Translations under genes and position numbers: made by a program
The notes under the pieces: generated by a model
What the model saw: the letters and a program-made list of their open reading frames with translations, nothing else
What the model was told of the DNA's origin: nothing
Database searches by the model: none
Shown here: positions 15,711 to 22,516 of the stretch, in pieces
Layout: the number at the start of each line of letters is the position of its first letter
Numbering within the stretch: position 1 is the stretch's first letter
Assembly (NCBI GenBank): GCA_015057205.1
Contig: SVEW01000010.1
Span: forward strand, 1 to 27,502
Reading direction: 5' to 3'
Origin: Lachnospiraceae bacterium
Lineage (GTDB): Bacteria > Bacillota > Clostridia > Lachnospirales > Lachnospiraceae
DNA length: 27,502 nt

Positions 15711-15768
15711 ATTGTCCTCCCTTTGCCTATCTTTTATCTTCTCATGTTTTTACGATTTGTGCAAGCAA

Positions 15769-15799
15769 AAAAAACGCCACGGCCATGCCGTAGCGTTTT
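15769..15799 (-). terminator. Rho-independent terminator of the BlaI/BlaR1-like pair
   Basis: The stem AAAACGC/GCGTTTT continues after one mismatch with ACGGC/GCCGT and a 3-base loop. On the minus strand it is followed by a run of eight T residues. It lies 7 bases beyond the stop of the M56 peptidase gene and separates it from larB. Confidence 0.9.
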
Positions 15800-15806
15800 C
15801 TTACTA

Positions 15807-17240
15807 CTATTCTTGAATAATTTCCTGTGGTTCTTCCTCTACAACCGGTTCATCATCGTCCGCTGATAACAACTCTTCCGTTAATTCTTCCAAATTGCTT
15901 TCTTCAGCTTCTTCACTCAGCTCCGGTTCTGAAACCTCTTCCACAGGCTCCTGCTCAGTATCATCCTTACCGATTAAACTAATTTCATCATTGGTTTCAT
16001 CCAGGACAATATCATCTTCAGGTGTCTGCTGCACATCCTGTGTATCAGAATCTGCATCCGTCGGCGTAGAAGGTCCAACCTCCGTCTGTTCAGGATTTCC
16101 GGTGATAGCTTCGTCTTCCTCATCGTCAGACACCACTATTCCCTTTACCCTTGTGTTCTGCACACGTTCCTGTTTGGACGGCATTTCCTTCTTCGTGCTA
16201 GTTCTCTTAGTTGCAACCGCACCGTTATCCGCCTTGGCAACAGACGTCGTCGATTCGCTTTCCTCTGTCAGTTCTTCTGTTCCTACATCCTCGCTGGCGT
16301 TCTCAGAGGCATTGCTTTCCTGCGAGAAAACCGTTTCCTTTGCCACTTCCTTATTCTTAGGAGTTGCAAGCTTCTGTTTCACAATTGCCACTTCCGGATT
16401 CGAAAGAAAACAAATTGCAAGGGTGAAGCAAGCCACTACTGCATGTGCCCTGGTAATCAGGGAGGATTTCTTGTAACTTAGGATTCTTCTTATACGCATT
16501 TTCACTCCGACCTCTCCGAAACATACCGGACAGGCTGCAATGGACTTTCCGGAAACGCTTAAAGAAAGCAATGCTTCCGAATACACTTTCCGTTCTCTAC
16601 GAGACATGTTCTTTACAACACGTTCATCGCAAGCAACTTCAATGTCCCTGCACAGAAGTATGTAGGCTACCCACACAAGTGGGTTGAACCAATAGACCGA
16701 CAGTATCACAAATGCGATTAGCTTGATTATGTGATCTCCTTGTCGCAAATGGGCGTGCTCATGGGCAACAACCATCTGTAACTCTTCATCACTTATGCTG
16801 TATGGCACGTAAATCTTAGGATTACGTAACCCGAATACAAACGGTGTAATAACATATTCACTTTGCCACACATCATCTTGTAAGCGAATGGCGGTACACA
16901 TCCTGCTATATAACTGGATATAACGAACTGTGCTATATCCCAGCATAATCAGTACCCCGGCAATCCAAAGAACTGTAAAATGTTCTGCAGTCACACCCGC
17001 TCTACCAAGAAAAGAACTCTCAACCTGTCTGGTAGATACCTTACCTATCTGGCTTGGTACCAGGCTAAAGCTACTCTTAATGGCGATTGGGCAAACCAAA
17101 CGAACTGCCACCATAGCCCATAAGACATAAATAACATTCTTAGGCGCTCTCTTTAACAAATGACGAGCCAAAATAACTACTACAATCAAAATTCCAGCCG
17201 TAAGGCTCATATTCACTAGTTCCAGAAAAAGCTTACTCAT
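15807..17240 (-). CDS. BlaR1-like M56 membrane metallopeptidase with an acidic C-terminal tail
   Basis: The N-terminal 280 residues form a BlaR1/MecR1-type M56 zinc protease: hydrophobic segments near 10-28, 36-55, 88-108, 170-197 and 265-281, a cytoplasmic/membrane catalytic motif HEHAH (160-164), and a third ligand in DIEVACDE (Glu201). In BlaR1 such a protease is activated by an extracellular penicillin-binding domain and leads to loss of the BlaI repressor. Here no penicillin-binding domain follows. Residues about 284-477 are a low-complexity tail rich in Glu, Asp, Ser and Thr, with no cysteine or SxxK-type sensor motif, predicted to lie outside the membrane. So beta-lactam sensing by the usual mechanism is unlikely; charge, cation or wall sensing is a guess. 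It starts 2 bases after the BlaI-like gene, and its own terminator follows. Confidence 0.88.
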   Translation of the reverse strand: MSKLFLELVNMSLTAGILIVVVILARHLLKRAPKNVIYVLWAMVAVRLVCPIAIKSSFSLVPSQIGKVSTRQVESSFLGRAGVTAEHFTVLWIAGVLIMLGYSTVRYIQLYSRMCTAIRLQDDVWQSEYVITPFVFGLRNPKIYVPYSISDEELQMVVAHEHAHLRQGDHIIKLIAFVILSVYWFNPLVWVAYILLCRDIEVACDERVVKNMSRRERKVYSEALLSLSVSGKSIAACPVCFGEVGVKMRIRRILSYKKSSLITRAHAVVACFTLAICFLSNPEVAIVKQKLATPKNKEVAKETVFSQESNASENASEDVGTEELTEESESTTSVAKADNGAVATKRTSTKKEMPSKQERVQNTRVKGIVVSDDEEDEAITGNPEQTEVGPSTPTDADSDTQDVQQTPEDDIVLDETNDEISLIGKDDTEQEPVEEVSEPELSEEAEESNLEELTEELLSADDDEPVVEEEPQEIIQE

Positions 17241-17242
17241 GG

Positions 17243-17605
17243 TTAATCCTCCGCGTAAGAATCAAGCATCTCACGAATCTGTGCGAGTTCGTCCTTGGAT
17301 AAATCCTTTCTTCTGGTAAACGCTGCGACAAACGCAGGAACGCTTCCTTCAAACGTGCGCTCCACCAATTCATCAATTTCTGCCGCCTGAACTTCGCTCT
17401 TGGAAACAAGACTCTTCACGATGGTATTCTCGTTCTTAAGGATACCACGTTCCTGAAGCCGCTTAATAACGGTATAGGTAGTCGCCTTCTTCCAACCAAG
17501 TTCTTCCTGGCATAGCTTTACCAGCTCGGTACTCTTAATAGGTTCATGCTCCCACAAGAGTAAGCAAAAACGATACTCACTTTCAAATACTTTCGGTGTT
17601 TCCAT
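17243..17605 (-). CDS. BlaI/MecI family transcriptional repressor
   Basis: This 120-residue winged-helix protein matches the BlaI/MecI/CopY family: ESEYRFCLLLWEHEPIKSTELVK, then the recognition region WKKATTYTVIKRLQERGIL, and a C-terminal dimerisation part with FVAAFTRRKDLSKDELAQIREML. The AAF stretch before the Lys-Asp-Leu-Ser segment lies where BlaI is cleaved (between Asn101 and Phe102 in the S. aureus protein). The gene is paired, 2 bases apart, with the M56 protease gene, the usual repressor-sensor arrangement. Two similar 16-bp dyads and a sigma-A promoter lie just upstream (17624-17677), so it probably represses its own operon. AGGAGG (17611-17616) precedes the ATG. No beta-lactamase gene is in the window, so its wider regulon is unknown. 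Confidence 0.92.
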   Translation of the reverse strand: METPKVFESEYRFCLLLWEHEPIKSTELVKLCQEELGWKKATTYTVIKRLQERGILKNENTIVKSLVSKSEVQAAEIDELVERTFEGSVPAFVAAFTRRKDLSKDELAQIREMLDSYAED

Positions 17606-17623
17606 AGCTTCCTCCTAAAAACA

Positions 17624-17639
17624 GTCTAACGCGTTCGAC
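17624..17639. promoter_or_regulatory. BlaI-type operator dyad 1
   Basis: GTCTAACGCGTTCGAC is an imperfect dyad: 6 of 7 positions in each arm match, with a 2-base centre. It lies between the promoter and the ribosome binding site of the repressor gene. It shares the left arm GTCTAAC and the GTT core of the right arm with the second dyad 26 bp away, so both are likely bound by the encoded repressor. Confidence 0.7.
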
Positions 17640-17648
17640 CTTATAGGT

Positions 17649-17677
17649 AGTCTAACATGTTAAACCAAATCTGTCAA
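17649..17677 (-). promoter_or_regulatory. Sigma-A promoter of the BlaI/BlaR1-like operon
   Basis: On the minus strand a perfect TTGACA (17672-17677) is followed after 17 bases by TAGACT (17649-17654). An alternative pair is TTGGTT (17663-17668), 17 bases, TATAAG (17640-17645). In both readings a dyad overlaps promoter elements, as expected for an autorepressed operon. Confidence 0.65.
17650..17665. promoter_or_regulatory. BlaI-type operator dyad 2
   Basis: GTCTAACATGTTAAAC has the same GTCTAAC arm as dyad 1, with 6 of 7 arm positions symmetric. It overlaps the -10 of the best promoter reading. The centre-to-centre distance of 26 bp is about 2.5 helical turns, so the two dimers would sit on roughly opposite faces of the DNA. 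Confidence 0.7.
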
Positions 17678-17894
17678 TAGCCTAAATACTGCTTCACAAG
17701 CAATTCACAGGACCAACTTTCCGCTGACAGTCTTCTTAGGATTCCCGCTATCTAATATCTACTATCAATATCATACTATAACATTTATCGGAACAAAACT
17801 TTGCCCGTTTAAGCTTCATTATATCATATTTAAACTGTTCTATCTACTGCAAAATCATGTCCAATTAAAAATAGTTACGAATTTGTGTATCATC
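17678..17894. other. Intergenic gap between divergent promoters
   Basis: About 215 AT-rich bases lie between the repressor promoter and the promoter of the kinase-like gene. I see no open frame worth calling, no hairpin with a T-tract, and no repeat. Confidence 0.5.
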
Positions 17895-17924
17895 TTGACC
17901 TCTTGTTAGTTTATTTGCTATAAT
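17895..17924 (+). promoter_or_regulatory. Strong sigma-A promoter of the cytidylate-kinase-like gene
   Basis: TTGACC (17895-17900, 5 of 6) and a perfect TATAAT (17919-17924) are separated by 18 bases, with an extended -10 TGC immediately before the -10 hexamer. Transcription should begin near 17931, about 50 bases before the start codon. Confidence 0.85.
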
Positions 17925-17979
17925 GAATATACAATAAGAATACTTTTATAGAATTCGTCAGAGAATGGAGGCTAACGTC

Positions 17980-18579
17980 ATGGACAAGCAAATAATTATT
18001 ACTGTTGGGCGAGAATTCGGAAGTGGCGGCATTTTTGTAGCAGAGGCTATCGCTAAGGACTTAAATATTCCTTTGTATGACAAGAATATATTAGAAGAAA
18101 TTTGTGCCAAAAAAGGAACACCTCATGAGTTTCTTGCAAGCTACAATGAAAAACCTCGCAATCGCATACTTTCACGTACAGTTCGCGGTGAAACCAACTC
18201 ACCTGAATTTCATTTAGCACAAATGCAATTTGAATTTTTGAGAAATAAGGCAGCGCAGGGAGAATCGTTCGTTGTTTTAGGGCGCTGCTCTGAAGAGATT
18301 CTAAAAGGGACACCCGGTTTGATAAATCTGTTTATTTTGGCTGATCCGGAATGGAAACAAAAACGTGTAATGGAAAACTTTAATCTATCTGCAGATGATG
18401 CCCTTGCAAAAATGAAAAAAATGGACAAACAACGAAAACACTATCATAACTCACATTCTCAAAATAAGTGGGGTGATTCCAGAACCTACGATTTGTGCAT
18501 TAACAGTTCAAGATTGGGTGTAGAAGGTACTGTAAAGGAAGTCCTTCATTATGTACATACAAGAATAGATGCACTATAA
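17980..18579 (+). CDS. Cytidylate kinase-like family protein (Cytidylate_kin2)
   Basis: This P-loop protein of 199 residues belongs to the cytidylate-kinase-like family PF13189. It begins IIITVGREFGSGG, the characteristic P-loop variant, followed by LNIPLYDKNILEEI, SFVVLGRCSEEIL, a FILADPEWKQKRV helix that would form part of the nucleotide lid, and a C-terminal YDLCINSSRLGVEGTV segment. The family is common in Clostridia and separate from the essential Cmk; its true substrate is not established. The frame is open from an ATG at 17965, but there the GGAGG lies inside the coding sequence, 8 bases before the second ATG at 17980, which I take as the start. It is expressed from its own strong promoter and ends at a terminator, so it is probably monocistronic. 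Confidence 0.85.
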   Translation: MDKQIIITVGREFGSGGIFVAEAIAKDLNIPLYDKNILEEICAKKGTPHEFLASYNEKPRNRILSRTVRGETNSPEFHLAQMQFEFLRNKAAQGESFVVLGRCSEEILKGTPGLINLFILADPEWKQKRVMENFNLSADDALAKMKKMDKQRKHYHNSHSQNKWGDSRTYDLCINSSRLGVEGTVKEVLHYVHTRIDAL

Positions 18580-18600
18580 AAACCGATACCGCCAGATACA

Positions 18601-18631
18601 AAAAAGGAGCTGCAAAAATCAGCTCCTTTTT
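18601..18631. terminator. Bidirectional terminator between convergent genes
   Basis: A perfect 12-bp stem AAAAAGGAGCTG/CAGCTCCTTTTT with a 7-base loop is flanked by A- and T-runs on both sides. It serves the kinase-like gene on the plus strand (stop 18579) and the CheC-like gene on the minus strand (stop 18637). Confidence 0.92.
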
Positions 18632-18636
18632 TAGAC

Positions 18637-19248
18637 TTAATCATCCTTCTTATTGATATTAAACTTCTTACACATTTCCTCCGCAAACTGTACGGGATAA
18701 AGCTGTACCATAGATGAATCCAAAATGTCCCCCACCCGCATCTTAAAAGAAATCTTTACGAATTTGTCCAGCTGGGATTCGAACATTTTTTCAAAATTCT
18801 TAACCGAATCAACATCAATGGCATTTAACTCCGGTGTACTGATATCTACCGGAACCCCCAACATCTCTGACATAGATGTTGCACTTCGTCCCATCATCTG
18901 ATTCATCGCCTCAGAAATTGCCGACAAGTGTAACTCCGTCACTTCACCTTCCAGATTTGTTCCGGAGCCTCCCATCATAAGGTCAGTCAAACACAACACA
19001 TCTTTATCTTTCAAAATAAAAACGTTATTTCCGCTTAGTCCTTTTACATAATGTACCTGCACGAAAATACAGGTTTTCTCATAATCGTCGAGCGCTTCGC
19101 TACGATTAATAATACTAAATATCGGGGTGGTGATGTCAACACGTTGGTTCACCATGATGCTTAAATTTGTTGCAGCATTTCCCATACTAATATTCGCAAT
19201 TTCGCTTAACTCATCGATTTGGTCCTTGGTCAGGTTAAAGTTGCTCAT
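18637..19248 (-). CDS. CheC/FliY-type CheY-P phosphatase-like protein
   Basis: This 203-residue protein consists of a tandem CheC-type fold. Two phosphatase-style motifs are visible: ELSEIANISMGNAATN near residue 14 (Glu and Asn spaced ExxN, followed by TTP) and SAISEAMNQMMGRSATS near residue 110 (again ExxN, followed by STP). These are the residues that attack phospho-CheY in CheC, CheX and FliY. The length matches CheC (about 205-209) and the middle part of FliY; the C-terminal FliN/SpoA domain that would place it in the flagellar switch is absent. It is likely cytoplasmic and acts on a response regulator. No other chemotaxis gene is adjacent, so the partner is elsewhere, possibly including an intact receiver such as that in the c-di-GMP protein. 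AGGGGGATCACC precedes the ATG. Confidence 0.82.
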   Translation of the reverse strand: MSNFNLTKDQIDELSEIANISMGNAATNLSIMVNQRVDITTPIFSIINRSEALDDYEKTCIFVQVHYVKGLSGNNVFILKDKDVLCLTDLMMGGSGTNLEGEVTELHLSAISEAMNQMMGRSATSMSEMLGVPVDISTPELNAIDVDSVKNFEKMFESQLDKFVKISFKMRVGDILDSSMVQLYPVQFAEEMCKKFNINKKDD

Positions 19249-19316
19249 AGGTGATCCCCCTCTTTATCTGTTATAGGACTAGTGTACACGAAAATTCGTA
19301 TTTTTTTGTGAAAAAA

Positions 19317-19748
19317 TCAGTCATTTCTCAACAATTTGTAAAGAAGTTGATATAACTGTTTGCCCTCTTCCGGGGATAGATTGATACATTGCCCCATTTT
19401 GACAGGAACTTCCAACGCCTCCTCGCGCAATGCCATCCCCTCATTTGTCACACTAACGTTCACCTGTCGTTCGTCCTTACTGTCCCGTTTTCTTGTAACG
19501 TAGCCTTTTTTCTCAAGGGTCTTAAGCACCGGCGTCAATGTACCGGAATCAAGGTATAATTTCTCGCCAAGCTGCTTCACGCTCATTTTCTCATGCTCCC
19601 ACATCACCATCATGGTTATGTACTGCGTGTAGGTCAAATCCAGCGCATCCAGCATTGGCTTGTACTTCCGCACCACTTCTTTCGAACAGGCATACAGTGG
19701 AAAACACACTTGGTTCTCCAGTTTCAGAATATCATACTTATCACCCAT
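19317..19748 (-). CDS. MarR/OhrR-type transcriptional regulator
   Basis: This 143-residue winged-helix protein fits the OhrR branch of the MarR family. It has LENQVCFPLYACSKEVVRKYKPML, where Cys15 aligns with the single reactive Cys of OhrR that senses organic hydroperoxides, then LDLTYTQYITMMVMWE, and the winged-helix YLDSGTLTPVLKTLEKKGYVTRKRDSKDERQVNVSVT. A second Cys (Cys21) lies nearby and one in the C-terminal region (GQCINL), which might allow disulfide formation. In well-studied systems OhrR represses ohrA, a peroxidase gene, but no ohr gene is adjacent. A promoter with an overlapping palindrome lies upstream, pointing to autoregulation. GGGAGG is 9 bases before the ATG. The sensing function is inferred from the Cys position. 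Confidence 0.88.
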   Translation of the reverse strand: MGDKYDILKLENQVCFPLYACSKEVVRKYKPMLDALDLTYTQYITMMVMWEHEKMSVKQLGEKLYLDSGTLTPVLKTLEKKGYVTRKRDSKDERQVNVSVTNEGMALREEALEVPVKMGQCINLSPEEGKQLYQLLYKLLRND

Positions 19749-19789
19749 ATCTCATTGCCTCCCGCATTGTTCTTCCAAATATTCCATTT

Positions 19790-19803
19790 AATTGTATGCA
19801 ATT
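19790..19803. promoter_or_regulatory. OhrR-like palindrome over the regulator's promoter
   Basis: AATTGTATGCAATT contains AATTG and CAATT arms around a 4-base centre. It resembles the AATTG-type arms of known OhrR operators and overlaps the -10 of the regulator gene's promoter. Confidence 0.6.
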
Positions 19804-19819
19804 ATTCAAACATTGTCAA
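19791..19819 (-). promoter_or_regulatory. Sigma-A promoter of the MarR/OhrR-type gene
   Basis: On the minus strand a perfect TTGACA (19814-19819) is followed after exactly 17 bases by TACAAT (19791-19796). The transcription start would be about 35-40 bases before the start codon at 19748. Confidence 0.8.
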
Positions 19820-19823
19820 GAAC

Positions 19824-20681
19824 CTACGGCACTTTTAAGTCCACATCGCCGGTAATGTACCATTTAAACTTATTTTTTTTGCAAAAATCCTTGATCTCGC
19901 TAATGAGTGACTTGTCCTCTGTATATTCCAACAAAAACACATCCTTCTTAAAGCGCTTTACCAACTTCACGTATTCCTTAAAGTATGCACTGTTCTCTTT
20001 GTCGTTGCGCCCCAGCTTACGGTCATTGTCAAAATCGATGGCACTAAACACTGTTTCCTGGTTCACCGCACTCATTACCGGTTTCAATGTATGGTTCTTC
20101 TTCGCATACGCTCGTACATACGTATCTCCACCATTAATAATCACGTAGCCCTTTTTCTTAAGCTTTTTCAAAATGGTCGTCACGCCATCAAAAATCTTTT
20201 TGGTATGATACTGATAATATACATCCACGTTGTCTACAAAATAGCCGTCAATCCCCTTCTTCTTAAGACGATTGGCAAGTGTGGTTCCTATAAATTTTTG
20301 CCATTTTTTCTTAGAAACATCCACCCACTTTTCATCTTCCCAGTTCTCATAAACAGAAAGCGTCAACTCTTCGTATTCTTTGTAATATGGGCGAAAATTC
20401 TCGATAGACCCTAGATTGATGTAACTGTACACCTTATGTCCGGCCTTTTTAAGTTTCGCCACATCTTTTTTACTATAATACTGCGCATCAATAACTACGC
20501 GGTAATAGTTTTTCATCTTCGGGATGTCCTTCGGTTCTGCATTTAAAAAAACACCATACGCATAGGTAAACTTACTTTTTGCCTGAGTTTTCGGTATTGT
20601 ATACATACCAACCAGCAGGCATAGTATCACTACGCCCGCTGTCAATCTTATTCTTGCTTTTTTATTATCCTTTAAAATCAA
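19824..20681 (-). CDS. GH114-like putative secreted glycoside hydrolase (endo-alpha-1,4-polygalactosaminidase family)
   Basis: After a basic N-terminus and a hydrophobic segment (about 12-28) ending near TQAKS, the protein shows a GH114/TM1410-like TIM-barrel pattern: YAYGVFLNAEP, VVIDAQYYSKKDVAKLKKAGHKVYSYINLGSIE, WVDVSKKKWQKFI, KKGIDGYFVDNVDVYY, and strands ending in VIINGG. The DGYFVDNVD motif carries acidic residues expected at the barrel's active end. The family acts on alpha-1,4-linked galactosaminoglycans in characterised cases; the substrate here is unknown. Its start is TTG at 20681, and it overlaps the end of the DUF6033 gene by 17 bases with a weak ribosome binding site, suggesting translational coupling. 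No internal ATG would preserve the signal sequence. The product is likely exported or membrane-anchored by its uncleaved signal. Confidence 0.8.
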   Translation of the reverse strand: MILKDNKKARIRLTAGVVILCLLVGMYTIPKTQAKSKFTYAYGVFLNAEPKDIPKMKNYYRVVIDAQYYSKKDVAKLKKAGHKVYSYINLGSIENFRPYYKEYEELTLSVYENWEDEKWVDVSKKKWQKFIGTTLANRLKKKGIDGYFVDNVDVYYQYHTKKIFDGVTTILKKLKKKGYVIINGGDTYVRAYAKKNHTLKPVMSAVNQETVFSAIDFDNDRKLGRNDKENSAYFKEYVKLVKRFKKDVFLLEYTEDKSLISEIKDFCKKNKFKWYITGDVDLKVP

Positions 20682-21423
20682 TGTATTGCCCTACCTGTAA
20701 TTCTTGTTCTGTCCGTACCTGATCTGCCCGCTCCTCATAAAGGTAATCATTGATTTTCTTCATCAAGTCTTCGATGGAACTTGCATGAATCGTTACGGTT
20801 TCTTCTTCGTCGTACTCGTTGGTTTTCTCAGCCTCTTTGCCTTTTTTGTGAAGCTTTTCCTCGGCCTCTTTTTTCTCAGCTTTCTTATCTGCTGCCTTCT
20901 TAGCCGCTTTGTTGGCTGCTGCCTTTTTCTCGATGCGTGTCTTCTGGTCCGCAGAAGATTTCTTCAAAACCGCAAAAAAATCCGTTTTGCCATCTTCTTT
21001 TACCTGCATGCCATAGCCCGCAACATTCGCACCGGAACTTTCCATCTGGGTCTTCATCTTATCAAGTCCTGTAGAAGCGTTTCGAATAATTCCTTCATAT
21101 TGGTTACGGAACTTCTCATCCGTAGCCATCATTTCTACTTTTTCCTCGTCAATTAAAACCACCGGACGGTTAGGATTCGCATAACTGGCTGCATTTGCTT
21201 TTGCGTTTTCTTTTTGGTCTTTGCTAACCAAAATGAATTCCATGTTGTTGAATTTCTTCTTCAACTCTTTGTAATACTTTTCAGCTTCCTTGGACAATTC
21301 CGGTTTCCCCACCGTTTTGCCGTAAATGCCGACCTTCTTGCCGTTGTTTTCCGACTTCTTGGTTTCCTGCTGCTTGATTACCTCATAGGTATTCTGCACC
21401 GCAGTTGTGTTCTCAATTGCCAT
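20665..21423 (-). CDS. DUF6033 family protein
   Basis: This 252-residue protein matches DUF6033, a family seen in Lachnospiraceae and relatives with no known function. The N-terminus (MAIENTTAVQNTYE) is polar, the middle contains FILVSKDQKENAKANAA, NRPVVLIDEEKVEMMA and GYGMQVKEDGKTDFFAVLKKSS, and residues about 160-205 are a strongly basic and acidic Ala/Lys/Glu helix typical of a coiled coil. There is no signal peptide or membrane segment. A strong site AAGGAGG lies before the ATG. A possible sigma-28 promoter is seen at 21482-21509, and the gene is translationally coupled to the GH114-like gene, so the two products may act together in a flagellum- or motility-coupled programme; that is inference. 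Confidence 0.82.
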   Translation of the reverse strand: MAIENTTAVQNTYEVIKQQETKKSENNGKKVGIYGKTVGKPELSKEAEKYYKELKKKFNNMEFILVSKDQKENAKANAASYANPNRPVVLIDEEKVEMMATDEKFRNQYEGIIRNASTGLDKMKTQMESSGANVAGYGMQVKEDGKTDFFAVLKKSSADQKTRIEKKAAANKAAKKAADKKAEKKEAEEKLHKKGKEAEKTNEYDEEETVTIHASSIEDLMKKINDYLYEERADQVRTEQELQVGQYIDFKG

Positions 21424-21481
21424 ACGCTCTCCTCCTTGAAATATGATTGCAATTCCATTTGCATAGTTTCCTGCATAGTCT

Positions 21482-21509
21482 ATATCGGCTACTCTACCAA
21501 GTATCTATA
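21482..21509 (-). promoter_or_regulatory. Possible sigma-28 (FliA/SigD-type) promoter for the DUF6033-GH114 pair
   Basis: On the minus strand TATA, a 16-base spacer and GCCGATAT (21482-21489) resemble the sigma-28 consensus TAAA-N15-GCCGATAA, with 7 of 8 in the -10 and 3 of 4 in the -35. It lies about 58 bases before the DUF6033 start. No better sigma-A promoter is visible in this gap. Confidence 0.5.
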
Positions 21510-21520
21510 CTTAACTTATT

Positions 21521-21550
21521 AAAAAATTGCGGATTTACGGTGAATTTTTT
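21521..21550 (-). terminator. Weak A/T-stem hairpin overlapping the double-GNAT stop
   Basis: AAAAAATT (21521-21528) pairs with AATTTTTT (21543-21550) around a 14-base loop. On the minus strand the second arm is itself a T-run. The all-A/T stem makes this a weak terminator candidate. Confidence 0.35.
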
Positions 21551-22497
21551 CGACGCACGTTGTATTCCCGCACGAATTTTTCCCCGGTACGAGGATCCGT
21601 TTCTTCTTCACCGTAATGGTCTGTTGCAAACCCGCACTCCATCTGTACCTTGTGGGATGCAATATTTTTCACACGGCACATGGACCAGAATTCTTCCCCT
21701 TGGTCGGCAAAAGCGGCATCCACCAAAGCATTTAATATTTGTTTTCCATATCCTTTACCCACGTAGTCCGGACCCAATGCAACGCCCTGTTCCATATAGG
21801 TCCCACGGCCGATTTCCTGCATGTTGGCAAAACCGATGGCTTTTCCGCTTTGCTTTTCATATACCAAAAAAGCATACTTTTCCCGCTCTTGAAAACGAAC
21901 GGTACGCAACATCCTATCTTTTGCCTCTTCCTCTGTATAGGTCGGCTCCCACATCATAAACCTGGCAGATTCCTTGTGTTTCCATAAGTTTTGCCAGATA
22001 TCATAGTAATCCTCCGGCTTTCCCTTTTTCAAAATTACATCCTTCGTCTCAATCTGCACATCCTTATAACTTACCAGTGGGTACACATAAAACTCTTCCC
22101 AACTTTGGCGAAAACCAAACTGCGTAAATATCTTCCTGCTCTGCCCGTTGAAACTATAAATCTGTGCCGTCATCCGATCGTGGCCACTTTTGCGGGCATA
22201 GTCTTCCAATAACTTTAGCGCCCGTCGCCCTATGTGCAGATTCTGATATTCTTTCGCGATAACGATGCTAACCTCATGGGTATCCTGAATACAAATATCT
22301 CCCACCGGTTTCCCATTATATCCTATATAAAACAGGGCACCGTGCGTATTCAAGTACTCATACATGCGTAGTAAATTCTCTTCCGTGTAAGGTTCTTCTT
22401 TATTATCCACCTGTTTTACCAATTCTACATCCTGATACCATGGCAATGTTGTTTCCACATCCCGATAGTAAGGTATCAGTGTTATTTCCGTTTTCAT
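21535..22497 (-). CDS. Tandem GNAT N-acetyltransferase (two acetyltransferase domains)
   Basis: Two GNAT domains lie in about 320 residues. The first (about 1-150) has GALFYIGYNGKPVGDICI, VSIVIAKEYQNLHIGRRALKLLEDYA with the acetyl-CoA pyrophosphate loop around NLHIGRRA, and NGQSRKIFTQFGF. The second (about 155-320) is RimJ/RimL-like, with WEPTYTEEEAKDRM, AIGFANMQEIG, GVALGPDYVGKGYGKQILNALVDAAF carrying the typical Q/RxxGxG/A loop as YVGKGYG, and NIASHKVQMECGF. Substrates are unknown. An earlier ATG at 22530 exists in this frame, but the ATG at 22495-22497 has AAGGAG 5 bases upstream and avoids overlapping the preceding gene, so it is preferred. It follows the unknown 359-residue gene by 19 bases, forming a cluster with a second small GNAT. 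Confidence 0.88.
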   Translation of the reverse strand: MKTEITLIPYYRDVETTLPWYQDVELVKQVDNKEEPYTEENLLRMYEYLNTHGALFYIGYNGKPVGDICIQDTHEVSIVIAKEYQNLHIGRRALKLLEDYARKSGHDRMTAQIYSFNGQSRKIFTQFGFRQSWEEFYVYPLVSYKDVQIETKDVILKKGKPEDYYDIWQNLWKHKESARFMMWEPTYTEEEAKDRMLRTVRFQEREKYAFLVYEKQSGKAIGFANMQEIGRGTYMEQGVALGPDYVGKGYGKQILNALVDAAFADQGEEFWSMCRVKNIASHKVQMECGFATDHYGEEETDPRTGEKFVREYNVRRKNSP

Positions 22498-22516
22498 GTC
22501 ACTCCTTCTCTCCATT

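Noticed and set aside
15895..16476. Plus-strand Ser-rich open frame inside the M56 gene
   Set aside because: It is the complement of the acidic Glu/Asp-rich tail; no ribosome binding site or domain supports it.
17640..17665. CRISPR-like or phase-variable repeat reading of the paired dyads
   Set aside because: Only two copies, each a dyad placed over a promoter, which fits operators of the adjacent repressor.
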